Positions 49,623-61,405 of a stretch of 64,000 nucleotides of DNA are shown piece by piece. This DNA comes from Anaeramoeba flamelloides. Its lineage: Eukaryota > Metamonada > Anaeramoebidae. The stretch is from NCBI GenBank assembly GCA_027625915.1, contig JANTQA010000057.1, positions 11,470,001 to 11,534,000 of the forward strand, in the 5' to 3' direction. Each line of letters opens with the position of its first letter. Position 1 is the stretch's first letter. The notes under the pieces were generated by a model. It made no database searches and was not told the origin of the DNA. It worked only from the letters and a program-made list of their open reading frames with translations. A program made the position numbers and the translations under genes.

Positions 49623-50324
49623 CACTACAAGGAAAAATTTAAACACCGAAAATTAAATTTAGACAAAACTATACCTTGGGATTTCAGTTATACTTCTTTT
49701 ATAAATTATTTTTTCAAAGTTATCATAATTTTATATCATAAAAAAAAGATAACTATTAAACTCATGAAAATCCGAATACCCCCTTTTTCAAAAATACCGA
49801 CTTTTGAAAAAAACACCTATTTTTGGGGAATTTTTTTATTGAAAAAAGTTGAAATGAATTAATTTTTGATTGAACATTAAGATTGAAAAACGAATAAATG
49901 TTAAAGCAATTTGCAGAAAATAACCGGGAACGTATATAAAAACTCAAACATAGAAAAAAATAAAATGATAAAAAATATTCCAAAAACAGATAAAAAATCA
50001 GATTTTCAATTTAATTTAGTGATATCTTTTGATTGAAATATTTTGTATTATTTTAAAATTCAAAAATATGTTTCTTTTTAGACTATTTTAAAAATACTTG
50101 AAAATAATCTCTCTACTAAGTCAATTAAAAAATTCATAAATTTTACAATTAAAAATGAAAAAAATATTGCTGAAAAATTTCATTTTTTTTTCAATTCCTT
50201 TTCATGTCTATTAAAGTTGTAAACCTTTTTTAAAATTGTTATGTATAATACTGTTTATTATATAAGTGTATTTCAAAAATACAAAATTTAGAGATTTTTT
50301 TTTGAAAAAATTTTCCTTGTCTTG
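49623..50324 (+). mobile_element. CACTA-like nonautonomous DNA transposon, copy 2 (702 bp)
   Basis: Full-length partner of 12735-13440 in the same orientation, with the same ends (CACTACAAGG ... CCTTGTCTTG) and AA on both flanks. No coding capacity. Confidence 0.75.
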
Positions 50325-50950
50325 AAGCTTTGTAAATTCAAGTGTTTATTTGTCATGCAAAAAGACAATAACCTAACTTTATTTCCAAAAATTCATTCAA
50401 TACCTTCATTGTTTTGTTTCAGTTTGGTTTTTTGTCTCGTTTTAGTTATAGCTAATTGAAAAAATAAACATCAAAAACAATTTATTGTGTTAATTTAATT
50501 AATCTTTGTTGGATTTGTTATTTTTAAATATGATTTAATTCAAGCTGTTTCTCTTCTATTTAATCCCCAAATCTACGTTTTATTTTGGATTCCTCGTTTA
50601 TTCAATCTACAAAACAAAAAATACCAAACAATACTGGTGTTTGAATTATAAATGGGAAAAAAAAATCACTTCATTTTCCATATTTTTTTTTTAACAGATT
50701 CTTTGCTAAATTAGAGTTACTCAAATAATTAGTAATTTGTGGCTTTATTTGAAAAAGGAAATTGAAAATGAAGTCAAAATCTTACCTATTTATAATTCAA
50801 AACCAGTAGAATTATGATCACGAATTGTTATTTCTTTCTTTTTAAAATCTTGAAATGAAGTTAAAAAGAAAGAAGAAGAGGTGTAAAAAAATTTTCCCCT
50901 TAATTTAAAAACCCACAAGGATCTGATCAAAATTTTATTTTATTAGTAAT

Positions 50951-51487
50951 GTTATTTAGTTTTGGTTTATTTAATTAACTGTGGAATTAAATCATAATTG
51001 CTAATATTTAAATTTCTAAATGGTAAAAAATTTTAACTTCCTTTCCATTTTTATCTTTAAATAGAATCCTCAAAAAAGTAAGTTGTAGTTTGAGGTTTCT
51101 ATCACTCTAAAAAAAAGGAAATTGAAAATCAAGTGAAAATTTTTTACAATTTAGAAATCAAATTCTCATAGTGCATTAATTTTTTCCTTTCTGTATTTTA
51201 AAACAGATCATTCATATTCTGAACTACCAAACAATATTTTGTCTTTTAATTATGTGAAAAGTATTTAATGGAATTTGCATCAGTACCTTAAAAAATTTTT
51301 ACTCTATTTTTAATTTTTTTTTTTTTAAGAGTGATCGAAACCATAAACCACAACCTACTTTTTTGAGGACTCAATTTAAAACCAAAATCTGGAAAAGGAA
51401 GTGAAAAGTTTTTCCCATTTAAAATTTAAATATTAGCAATTATGATTTAATTCCACAGATAATTAAATAAACCAAAACTAAATAACA
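50951..51487. repeat. Long imperfect inverted repeat upstream of Rab GDI
   Basis: The left arm (50951-51116) and right arm (51314-51487) are reverse complements over about 170 bp with modest divergence. Shared text includes TTTAGTTTTGGTTTATTTAA, ATAATTGCTAATATTTAAAT and CCTCAAAAAAGTA. The central spacer is about 197 bp. A transcript would fold into long dsRNA. The right arm ends about 200 bp before the GDI ATG. Confidence 0.7.
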
Positions 51488-51684
51488 GTTTTACAATCCT
51501 CTTGTTATTTTTCATCATATATTCTCAATAATTTTCATTTTTTCGATTTTCCTCTTAATTTAAATTTTACAAAAAAGTAACACTCCCAAAACACCCAAAT
51601 TTTTTTTTCTTTTGTAACTTACTTTTTTTTTTTTTTTTTTATCTTTCAAAAAACAAAAAATTTCCATTAATCTCTATTGAAAAG

Positions 51685-53333
51685 ATGGACGAAGTATATG
51701 ATGTTATTGTTTTAGGAACTGGATTAAAAGAATGTATTTTGTCCGGTATTATGTCTGTTGAAAGAAAAAAAGTTCTTCATATGGATAAAAACGACTATTA
51801 TGGCGGAAAATCTGCTTCTCTTAATATTGATCAAATGTTTGAACACTTCAAGAAAGAAGGTGAAGGGAGCAAACTTTATGGTCACAACCGTGATTGGAAT
51901 GTTGATCTTATCCCTAAATTTATTATGTCTGCAGGTTTGTTTTTTTCCTTTTTTTATTTTAATTTTGTCTTTACCAGTATTTTCTTGTGTTTATTTTTTT
52001 CTCCTTTATTCTTTTTCATCCAGATTTGCTGATTCAAATTTTTTTACTTTTTGTAAATTTTTCTGCAAAAGCAAATTTTTAAACCAAACTGAATTTTTTT
52101 TTTTTTTTTTTGATATTCATAATTACACTTGTTGTTTTCTTAACAAACTAAAATCTAAAATTAAAACAAAAACAAAAAACAAAAAACGAAAAAAACAAAA
52201 AAACAAAAAAACAAAAAACAAAAAACAAAACAAATAAAGGTAAACTTGTCAAAGCACTTGTCAAAACCGATGTAACAAAATACTTAGAATTTAAATCTGT
52301 TGTTGGAAGCTATGTATATAAAAAAAACAAAGTTCACAAGGTGCCATCGAATGGGCAAGAAGCATTGAAATCCAAATTAATGGGGATGATGGAAAAAAGA
52401 AGATTTAAAAATTTCTTACAATATGTGCAAAACCTCTATTTCAAAGAAAAAAAGGCATTAAAAAAAGGATACGATCTGGACAAAATGACCATGAAGGAAC
52501 TTTTCAAGAAATTCAGTCTTGACAACAACACCATCGATTTCATTGGACACGCCATGGCCTTGCATCGAGAAGACTCCTATCTTGAACGACCCGCACGCGA
52601 AACTGTTGACAAGATCAACCTGTATATCAATTCTGTTTCAAAATACGGTAACACACCATATATCTATCCAATGTATGGTCTTGGCGAACTCCCACAAGCA
52701 TTTGCAAGATTGTCTGCTGTGTATGGGGGGACCTACATGCTCCACAAGCCAATTGAAAAAGTCCACTATGACAATGAAGGAAGAGTCATGGGCGTTGAAA
52801 GCGAAGGCGAAACCGCCAAATGTAAAATGGTTATTGCAAGCCCAGAGTATTTCCCAGAAAAGGTTAAAGTTGCAGGCCAAGTTGTTCGATGCATCTGTTT
52901 CCTTGATCACCCAATCCCAAATTGCAATGAAAACGAATCGATCCAACTTATCATCCCACAAAGCGAAGTCAACAGACAGCACGACATCTACGTTTGCTCG
53001 ATCTCACACGCCCACAACGTTTCAAAAGAAGGCATCTGGATCGCCATCGTTAGTACAACCGTGGAAACCGAAAATCCAAAGGAAGAAATCAAACCAGCAC
53101 TTGCCCTTCTTGGCGATATTAAAGAACAATTCTACAGCGTCGACGACATTCTTGTTCCAACCAATAACCCATTAGAAGATGGTGTTTTCATCACCACAGG
53201 ATATGACGCTACTTCTCATTTTGAAACAACAATGGAAGATGTCATGAACGTCTACAAATCATTAACAGGTGAAGAGCTTCAATTCAAGAAAAAAGAAACA
53301 GAAAAAAAAGATGAAAAAACGGAAAAGAATTAA
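51685..53333 (+). CDS. GDI: Rab GDP dissociation inhibitor (Rab GDI)
   Basis: Rab GDI extracts prenylated GDP-bound Rab GTPases from membranes and recycles them through the cytosol. Exons 51685-51934 and 52240-53333 give 447 aa, the usual family length. Seen: the N-terminal nucleotide-fold remnant [15 protein letters not shown], the conserved [15 protein letters not shown] block, [17 protein letters not shown] across the intron, [19 protein letters not shown] and [20 protein letters not shown]. The C-terminus is Lys/Glu-rich. Exon 2 uses many C-ending codons (GAC, AAC, ATC, CAC), more than its neighbours, as expected for a highly expressed gene. A long inverted repeat lies just upstream. Identification is secure. 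Confidence 0.97.
51935..52239 (+). other. Rab GDI intron
   Basis: 305 bp, GCAG|GTTTGT donor and AATAAAG|GT acceptor, phase 1. Family conservation on both sides fixes the boundaries. The last 80 bases before the acceptor are A-rich (AAAC/AAAAC repeats), not pyrimidine-rich. Confidence 0.9.
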
Positions 53334-53824
53334 ACAAAATATTATTTATTTAAATTATTTTGTTTTTTTTTTTACTTTATTTTTTTTTTTTTTCATTCTT
53401 ATTCTTCTTTCATTTATATCCTTTATATCTTTCTTCTTTATCGATTTTCAAACTCATAGTTCTTTACTTTAATATTTCTTCTCAACAATTAAAATATCAA
53501 GAAAAAAAACCTATAATCTCCCGAAAAAAAAAAAAAAATACTCAAAATAACATTTTATTGTTCTTTTGAATTCTTTAACAATAAAAAAAGAGAAGAGTTT
53601 CATTCTTTTGACTTTTTTTTTTTTTTTTCAATTTTTTCTCTTAAAATCTGATTGATCATAAGTTTTATTGATTTGGAAATAAAATATTCATTTTTCAATT
53701 TTTTTTGGCATTTTTCAAAATTAGCAAACACGACAAGTATATAAACTAAATTCCAAAATTTTGGAGACAAAAAAAATAATTTAATGAATAACATTTTACA
53801 GTTTGCTTCAATTTGGAAACCATT

Positions 53825-53925
53825 TTGATTGTAAGGTAGTCATTTACTGTGGATTTGCTCCATACTCAAGGAGTTACTTTAAATCAAAAAGGGTATTGTG
53901 AAATTGACTTTCTTTTGATTGTCAA
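53825..53925 (+). repeat. Dispersed repeat, family D, copy 1
   Basis: It is the reverse complement of 60115-60210, sharing ATTTACTGTG, TTCAAGGAG-like and AAAAAGGGTATTGTGAAAT blocks. Confidence 0.6.
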
Positions 53926-54124
53926 AATTCTTTTAAGTTGAAAAAAAAACCAAACTAGTCCCCTAGAAGTGGGTTACTAGATAGATTAATATATATATAT
54001 ATATATAAACTAAAATTCAAAATTTTCCACACAGCTAAAACGTTGCAAACAATCACAATAATACAATTTCATTGGAATTGAAGATAATTTTGATTTTTGT
54101 AAAATATGAAAATCATTTTTTCAT

Positions 54125-54545
54125 CTTTTAGTTTTTGTTTTCATTTCATTGTTTGAATTACGTAATTTGTTTCATTGGATCAAAATTTTTTTCGAACAAT
54201 AGATATTATTTTAAAGCCAAGTTGTTCGAAATAGAAGAACTCAAATAAAATTAGTTGGTAGTATCTAACCATTTGATCGATCAATATTCCTAATAGAATT
54301 TAAACCAATTTACTAATGTATTTTTTTTGTTTTGCTCTCTCCAAAATTTTTAACACACCCATGATTTATTTGTATTGATAATTATTTATTTATTGTTTTG
54401 TGAGTATTGTAATTTATAAACAAGTGTTAACATTTCAATTAGTGAATGGTTCTAATTTGGTAAATCTTCTTGAATTGATTAAATAAGTTTTTTTTTTTCA
54501 CAAATTAAATTTTGGTGTGTTAAAAATTTTGAATTGGGGTTTATA
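54125..54545 (+). mobile_element. TIR-type repeat, family B, copy 3, best preserved
   Basis: The inner part (about 54338-54535) is bounded by CAAAATTTTTAACACACC and its inverse GGTGTGTTAAAAATTTTG, near-perfect terminal inverted repeats about 195 bp apart, like a MITE. Homology to the other family B copies extends left to about 54125, so a larger unit or a nested insertion is likely. Confidence 0.6.
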
Positions 54546-54942
54546 TATATATTATTATTATTATCACTTTTTCTTTATTACCTTAAGGGGGTAGCCTTAC
54601 CATAAGACATGATTGAAATTTGAGAGAGATGAGAATATATTATTTTATTTTAGTGATATGGGATCTTAGATTCTCTAAAAAATTTTTTGAAAAAATTATT
54701 TGATATTTTTTTTTTTAGTAATGTTAAACAGTAAAACAAAGAGAAAAGAATTTAAATAAATGGTTTGATTTTTATTTTTTTTAATATATATTTTTTTTTT
54801 GGGAGATAATTTTATATTCTTAGAATAAAACTTTTAGCTTTTTTATTGTTTAAATTTTGATAAAATATAATCATATTCACTTCTTCAATTCCACCAAATA
54901 AAATTGTTTAAAATCCAAACCAGATATTTTTTGGGATAATTA

Positions 54943-55065
54943 TTATATTTTTTTTTGAATCTTTCTAGCGATTAAATCCCTCTTCGTATTTCCTTTTGTG
55001 ATTCTAACAATTGTAACCTGGTTGCCCTTTTTTAAAAAAATCCATTTATCCCAAATTTCACTAAC
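54943..55065 (-). other. Weak candidate terminal exon
   Basis: On the minus strand, TTTTTTTGTTAG is followed by an open segment reading EIWDKWIFLKKGNQVTIVRI and ending KRDLIARKIQKKI then stop. It looks more protein-like than its surroundings, but no upstream exon was found and the family is not recognised. Confidence 0.2.
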
Positions 55066-56727
55066 AAAAAAAATCTTTATTATTGATTTTTGTTGTAATA
55101 AAAAAAAAATCTCAAAAATGATGAAAAAACAACAAATAAAAAAATTAAAGGCCACAATAGAATTCTGAGATAAGGATAAAATATAAGTCAATCAACATTT
55201 GAAACACTATTTTAAGCAATTCAACTGAACATTCTATTGTGACAATTTCTTTGAGACTTTTGAAAAAAAAATAAAACAATCTAATGAATGGATTACTTTA
55301 AATAATAAAAATAAAAGAGTTAACCGAAGAATAAATGGTTATTTTCTGATCCTCTTCAAAATATTAAAAAAGTGAAAAATTTTCCTTTACTTTGGCTACC
55401 CAATTAAGTTTTCTAATCATAATTACCCTTATTAAAAATTCTCGACAAGAACCATAATTATCAAAATTTTGATTAATTGGTTTAAAGAGTGTTGTAATAA
55501 TTTCCCCAAGAATAAATTTTTTATATAGATTATGGTATGAAATTGTTGATAATTTTTTTTAAACATTTAATTTTAATAAATTTATATCTTTCATATGCCT
55601 AACTTTTTTGTTAATTTGATTTCTTATAAAAAAATGAACCAAACAAAAATCTGAAATCAGATATATTTCTATGATATTTTTTACAATTGCTAATAAAATT
55701 ATATAATTATATCTACAGTTTATTAATGAATAGAATAGTTGAGAAAAGGAACCCTTCTTGAAATCATTCTTTGATGATTTTGGTTATATTTTTTTCAATG
55801 AAAAAAGTTTTACTTGTATAAAATCAATACTGTAACATATTTATTGTATCTTCTAACAAAACCTAAATATTTCCACACCAAAAAAAAAAAAAAAAAAAAG
55901 ATAATAATAAATATCCCTATATAAACTTTCTCTCTATCTTTGATAAAATTTCTTCAACATCTGTTTAATTATTTTGAATTTATTTCATTTCAAATAATTT
56001 TTCTAATCTCAAATTCCAAAATTAATGATGCCCAGTATTTGAAATAAACTGGGACAATTTTTTGGCAAACTTTTATTTTTACAGATCTTCAAATCTTACG
56101 TATTAATGATTCATAATATACCCAATATAAACACAACACAAGCAATAAAAAGAAACATTCATCTCAAAAAAGATCACAAATTACAATTTTTAATATACAT
56201 CCGTAACAAAAAACTTAAAAACAAAAATGTCCTGAAAATTAATTCCTATTTTTTCTTCAAATACCAGTCATTTTTTTCAATTTTTCAATTTTTAAATTGA
56301 AAACCAAAATTTTACCTTTATATGTTTTATAAGCAAAAATACTTTTTTAAATATAGAAAAATGAAAGATAAAAAAAAATAATTCTTTTTTATTTTAGAAA
56401 ATAAATTGGCAATAATTGTACCAAATCAAGGAATAAAAACAAATTACGAAGTTATTAAAAAGAGAAAAAGAATTAAAATAATACAAGTAAAAAAATTAAA
56501 CACAAAAAAAGTAATACAATTAATTCAATAAGAGAGTGGAATGAAGAATAGAAAAGAAAGAAAAAGATGGGAGATCTTTCAAAAATCTTTAATTTGTGCT
56601 ATCTTCATAGGTAAGATTTATAAAGTGGATGTAATTTGAGTGTAACTGAGGAAATCTTGAGGATTGGTCGGTAATGAAAATAATTGTATTAAAATTGATA
56701 AGCTCAGATTGTAATTGGATTTATTTT

Positions 56728-59700
56728 TTAGTCATTTTCGTTATTTGTTACGACTAAACATTTTCTTCGTCTGATATGTTTTGACCATTTATTATTTTTT
56801 TCCCTTTTTCTATATTGGACTTCTACATGCAGGTTTGTTTTTCTATCTTTATTCTTGTTTGAATTTGTGTCATTATTTAATTTTATATTAAGTGGTGTTA
56901 AATTTCGAAATTTTTTCTTGTTTTTTACTTTTGGAGAATTTCTGAGACTAATAATTCTTTTCTTTTTAAAATGGCGAATCTTAAGGAATTTTTTCTTTTC
57001 TGTTATGGACTTTTGAGGAATTGTTGATTTTGTTCTGTAGACTAAATCACTGTTATCTATTTGGGGTAATTCACTCCGGTTTGTAAGATCAGACATCGAA
57101 ACAAATGCTCTTCCATATTTCTTTACATTCACTGTGGTATAGGCTTCATTATCAAGATTTTTCTCAATATTTGTCTCATTATCTATATCCTTTTGAAGAA
57201 GCAATTCCCGTACTTTATTTTGCAGGATCAAATTATTTTTAGATAATACATTCATTTTTTTTTTTACATTCTGAATCTGTTCCAGTAATTTACAACGATC
57301 CATCTTTAACTTTTGTGATTTCTTTACCAATTTGTTTCTTTTTTCATTTGAGTCTTCAAGTGCTCCAATCCTTTGTTGCAATTGCTCTTTTTTTATTTAA
57401 AATGAAATATATTAATAAATTAATAAATGGATAATTGTTTAAATTCATTAAATGTTTCATTTGTAATAATTGTAATTATCGGTCTTAAGGTTTTCTTATC
57501 AAACCGTATAAAAGATTATTCGATTGCATAGTTCACTAAAGAAGAGTCAAATTTATAGATCATTATTTCATTTTGAATAATTATATATTCAAAAAAAACT
57601 TTTAAACTTTTTATTCAATTTCTATTTTTTTTTTTTATATCTCATAAACCAACTTTAAAAACATTTTTTTTTTTCCAACAATAGTCTTTTTGTTAATATA
57701 TTTACAAGTTTTATTTGTTTTAAGATCAATAATATTTCTTTCTTCAAAGCTCATAAAAATATTGTAAAAAATAGGAAATTGAATAAAAAAGTTAAAAACT
57801 TTTTTTGTTAATATATCAGTATATTTCCAAAGAGAATTTTTTTTTTTTTTGTGGATTGTGAAGAAATAGTATTCTTAGGAAAAATTGGACTATAATTTTT
57901 CATTTATAAACTAGTATTATTTATATAACCACAAAATCTTAATTTAAATGAAAATTTTTGATGAGAGACAACCATTTTTTTAATATGTGATTCAAAAAGA
58001 TTGACAATAAGAATAAGAAAGCTATAAACTCTAAAAATAAATAAATAAATAAATAAAAGAGTTATATCTAGTATAAAAACGCATGACAAAAAGTTTTCAA
58101 TGATACCATTAATCACAAAAAAAAACAATGAAAATTTCATTATCCCCCGAAAAAAACATTTTTTCTTTCATTGAATCCCCGTTTATTTCATTAATGAGAG
58201 AAAAAAAAACAAGAGTATTGTCAGTATAAAGCCCTTAAAAACTTCTGTTAATTGAACAATTAATACAACAAAAATTTGTTCATTATTCACAAAAAAAAAA
58301 ATAAGAAATAGGATTTATATAAATTATTAATTCCCCAAACCTAAAACAGAGAAATTACAAAAAGCCAGACATTTCATTTTTCTGATCAATTGAAAATATT
58401 AATAAAAATTTCAAAATATATTCTCAATTTTAAAGATAAATACCAAAATTCTCCATAAACCATTAATTGTTCTAATTATACTATTGATTAATTATTTGCA
58501 TCAATTTTATTTTGGTAAATGCAGAAATGAAAAAATTCAAAATATGAAAAATTAATAGAGAAAGTGATTTAAATAAAAAATAGATTTATTGTAGTTTATC
58601 CCTTCCAAAAATTATATATTTATTAGAAAACAACTTTTATGAAAATTAATCTGCGTTTACATCGATAAAATAAGAGTTATATTTACTTTAGATCTTTTCT
58701 TTATAATATTTATTTCAAAATTTTACATTTAAATTGGGTAACTTGGAGGAAAATTCTTTTTAACAAAATAAACTATTTATCAAAAATTTTGACTCACTTT
58801 ATCATGTTAATGGAAGCTTTTTTGAGGGTTTATTCCAGTATTATTATCGAAAAAATATTTTCAAATTTTTTGATCAGAACCATTTCTTCTAATTTTGCAA
58901 ATTTTTTTTTTACTTTTGTTTTGTTTTTCTTTTTCTTTTTCTTTTTCTTTTTTTTTTGACTTGTTTTCTTTTTTTTTTTGTTGTTTTTTTAAAAAATATG
59001 TGGAAAAAAAAAGAACTTCAAAATTACAAATAATCAGCAACAAAATTGAGAATATGTGATATCTTTTAAAATGAATTGTATTCTTAGCAATAACTCTTGT
59101 TGATCAACTTTTTTTCAGTGAAAGTTCAGTAATAAAAAATCGGTAATTCTTATTTCAAAAATTGTGACTCACTTTTTTCTTAGTTTTTGGTTTTGTTTTT
59201 TATAATTTTTAAAATATCAAGTTTTGATATATTTAGAATGATTTAAAAGTGAATTACCAATCATATTTAATTATTAATTGTACCTGAGTACTAAAGAATA
59301 TTTATATATTTTTCAATTTATTATTACATGCGAGTTAAAATTTTTGAAACTATTTTTAATTTTCTTTATTTGATGTAAATTTCAAATATTCAAACACCTC
59401 TCTTTAATTAAAACACACAAAAAAAAATTTACCCTGGTAAAACAAAATTTAAAAATTTAATATAAAAAGTCTAGTCATTTTTATGAAAAATTTATTTTTG
59501 AAAAGGAAAAAAAACAATTTTTTTAAATTTTTATGTGTCTCATACTAATTAAAAACCAATCAACCTGAGAATCTACGATCGATCTCGAAAAACCAAGAAT
59601 CAAAAAAGAGGACATACTTATAAAAAAAATCCAAAGAGAGACACTCGGTTTCCACTTTGGATGGTTGAAAATTACAATTTTGAAAACAGCTTTGTTAGTT

Positions 59701-61405
59701 TTGAAAGGTTGCTCTTTGACACTTTTTGAGATCTCATAGATTTTTTTTTTCATTTTTTTCTATTTCTCAAATAAGTTATTTGTATTTATAGAGTGTTACA
59801 AAATCCTTACTCTGTAAAATTTAGAGGGTTACAAAATAACCCCAAATTAGATTAAATTGAATTAAATTGGTCTTTTTCTGAAAGAAAACAATTTTTTTCT
59901 TTTAAATTAAAATAATTTTTGCCTTTGGAAATAAAAATAAGAAAAGATTGGATTTTTTTTTGAAAATTTGATTTTTTAGAATTAATATCCTTTTAAATTT
60001 TTTTTTTATTATTTGAATTTTTTTTAATTGTGATTCTATTATTTTTTTTTTTTTGTTTTTTGAATTTTTTTCTAATGATGATCCAAAGAAATTTTTTTTT
60101 TATTATTTGCATTTTGCCAAACAAAAGAAGTTTACATTTCACAATACCCTTTTTAGGTTTCTAGTTTCTCCTTGAATATGGAACAAATTCACAGTAAATA
60201 ACTATGGCCAAAAATTAGTTTGAAATTTTCATTCATATTTATATAAAAACTTTAGAGGAAAAATTTTTTTATTGCAAAACAGTTATACATAATTAAATTC
60301 AAAATAACCAAATACCTTTCCAAAAATAAAATACATAAAAATATTTTAAATTGATAAAAATGACTTTTGATTTTAATATTTAATCTCAAAATAGTTTTTT
60401 GTTTGCAGTCATGTTCTCTATTACTTTTCTAGATTTGGAAATTTTTTCATTTATACATTTATTAAGGACTAAAATTGATAAATATAGAATATTAAAACAA
60501 TATCGGAATTAGAACCATTAGTAGTTACTGAATAATAATGACATTTATCTTGATGAAAGGGGAATATATTTTGGAATTTTTATTAATATTTCCAATTGAT
60601 CAAAAAAAAATTAAATTTCTAGATTTTTTCGATTTGACAGAAAAAACTCTATTTTTGTCAAAAAAAAAAAATCGTGGGCTTCTAAAACAATTTCTATTTT
60701 TTCAAAGTAACCTGATCTTGAATTTTTCATTCATGTTTTAAAAAATTTTGGAAAGGATCTTGTTGGAATTTTTTTTTTTTTAAATATAAGAAGTCAACCT
60801 TTTTCTTTTTTTAAATACTCTCAAATTACAGATGAAAAAATGTTTGTTGTTTGTTCTAAATTTTCATGGTAGTCTTGTTTGAGAGGTATATTTTTTAAAT
60901 TTTATTTTCTCAAATCAAATTATTATTTCAAAGATCTGTTATTTTTAATTTCAGAATCGCCTTCTCCAAAGTTTCCAATGAAGTGGGACTAAATCTAGGT
61001 TTGAATTGTGAAACCTAAATAACGAGCTTGTGATTTTGAGAAGAGAATGTTCCTCCCATTTACAATGTAAATAATATATTGTTGAGACTGGGATCTTTGA
61101 ATTTTTTGATTTAGTTTTGTTTGGTTATCCTTTTTTAATCAGAAAATTCTTGCTGGATTGTGAAAGATAACGATTTTTTTTTGTTTCTTTGGTGTTTTTT
61201 TCAGTTCAAAAAAGAGAAATTTCAAACGTTTCAAAGTCTGTATTTGGTTCTGAAATGAATGTCGATCATTTATCGCTTTTTCTTTGAGCTGATCAAGTTC
61301 TTGTTCAATATTTTGGAGTGATTGCTGGGATTCTTCTGTTAGAGAGTTCTTGATATTGCTAAAATCCTCGTTTGTAAGAAGTGAGCTCTTTCTACTTGAA
61401 CTCAT
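56728..61405 (-). CDS. Coiled-coil protein with a basic C-terminus, unknown function
   Basis: Exon 1 (61405-61228) starts MSSSRKSSLLTNEDF; exon 2 is 57386-56728. They give 278 aa. The join QTLK|QQLQQRIGALEDSNEK continues a heptad-rich coiled coil without a break (about residues 25-130: SLQNIEQELDQLKEKAIN, CKLLEQIQNVKKKMNVL, NLILQNKVRELLLQ). The C-terminal half is basic and probably disordered (KKFLKIRHFKKKRIISLRNS, WSKHIRRRKCLVV). An N-terminal coiled coil with a basic tail occurs in cytoskeletal and chromosome proteins, including shugoshins, but no diagnostic motif was seen. The 3.8-kb intron uses a GTTTGA donor and an AAAAAAAG acceptor, so it needs transcript support. Confidence 0.6.
58985..59355 (+). 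repeat. Dispersed TIR-type repeat, family C, copy 2
   Basis: Partner of 32130-32505. The segment 59155-59350 begins CAAAAATTGTGACTCAC and ends with an inverse-like GCGAGTTAAAATTTTTG. A further CAAAAATTTTGACTCAC motif sits near 58785. Confidence 0.55.
60115..60210 (-). repeat. Dispersed repeat, family D, copy 2
   Basis: Reverse-complement partner of 53825-53925. Located in the intron of the coiled-coil gene. Confidence 0.6.

Larger units (their letters stand above)
49301..51684. other. Intergenic region between PQ-loop and Rab GDI genes
   Basis: Divergent gene pair. It holds a LINE 3' end (49387-49465), a strong hairpin (49517-49595), a CACTA-like element (49623-50324) and a long inverted repeat (50951-51487). 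No additional gene was seen. Confidence 0.65.
53334..56727. other. Intergenic region, Rab GDI to coiled-coil gene
   Basis: About 3.4 kb between convergent genes. It contains family D repeat copy 1 (53825-53925) and family B repeat copy 3 (54125-54545), with a weak possible exon at 54943-55065 on the minus strand. Otherwise AT-rich. Confidence 0.55.
57387..61227 (-). other. Intron of the coiled-coil gene (3,841 bp)
   Basis: Phase 1. It carries family C repeat copy 2 (58985-59355) and family D repeat copy 2 (60115-60210), with long T and A runs. No other exon was recognised inside, although a small one could be missed. Confidence 0.55.

Noticed and set aside
56106-56300. 64-codon plus-strand frame downstream of the coiled-coil gene
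   Set aside because: No conservation, splice partner or motif. Likely chance.
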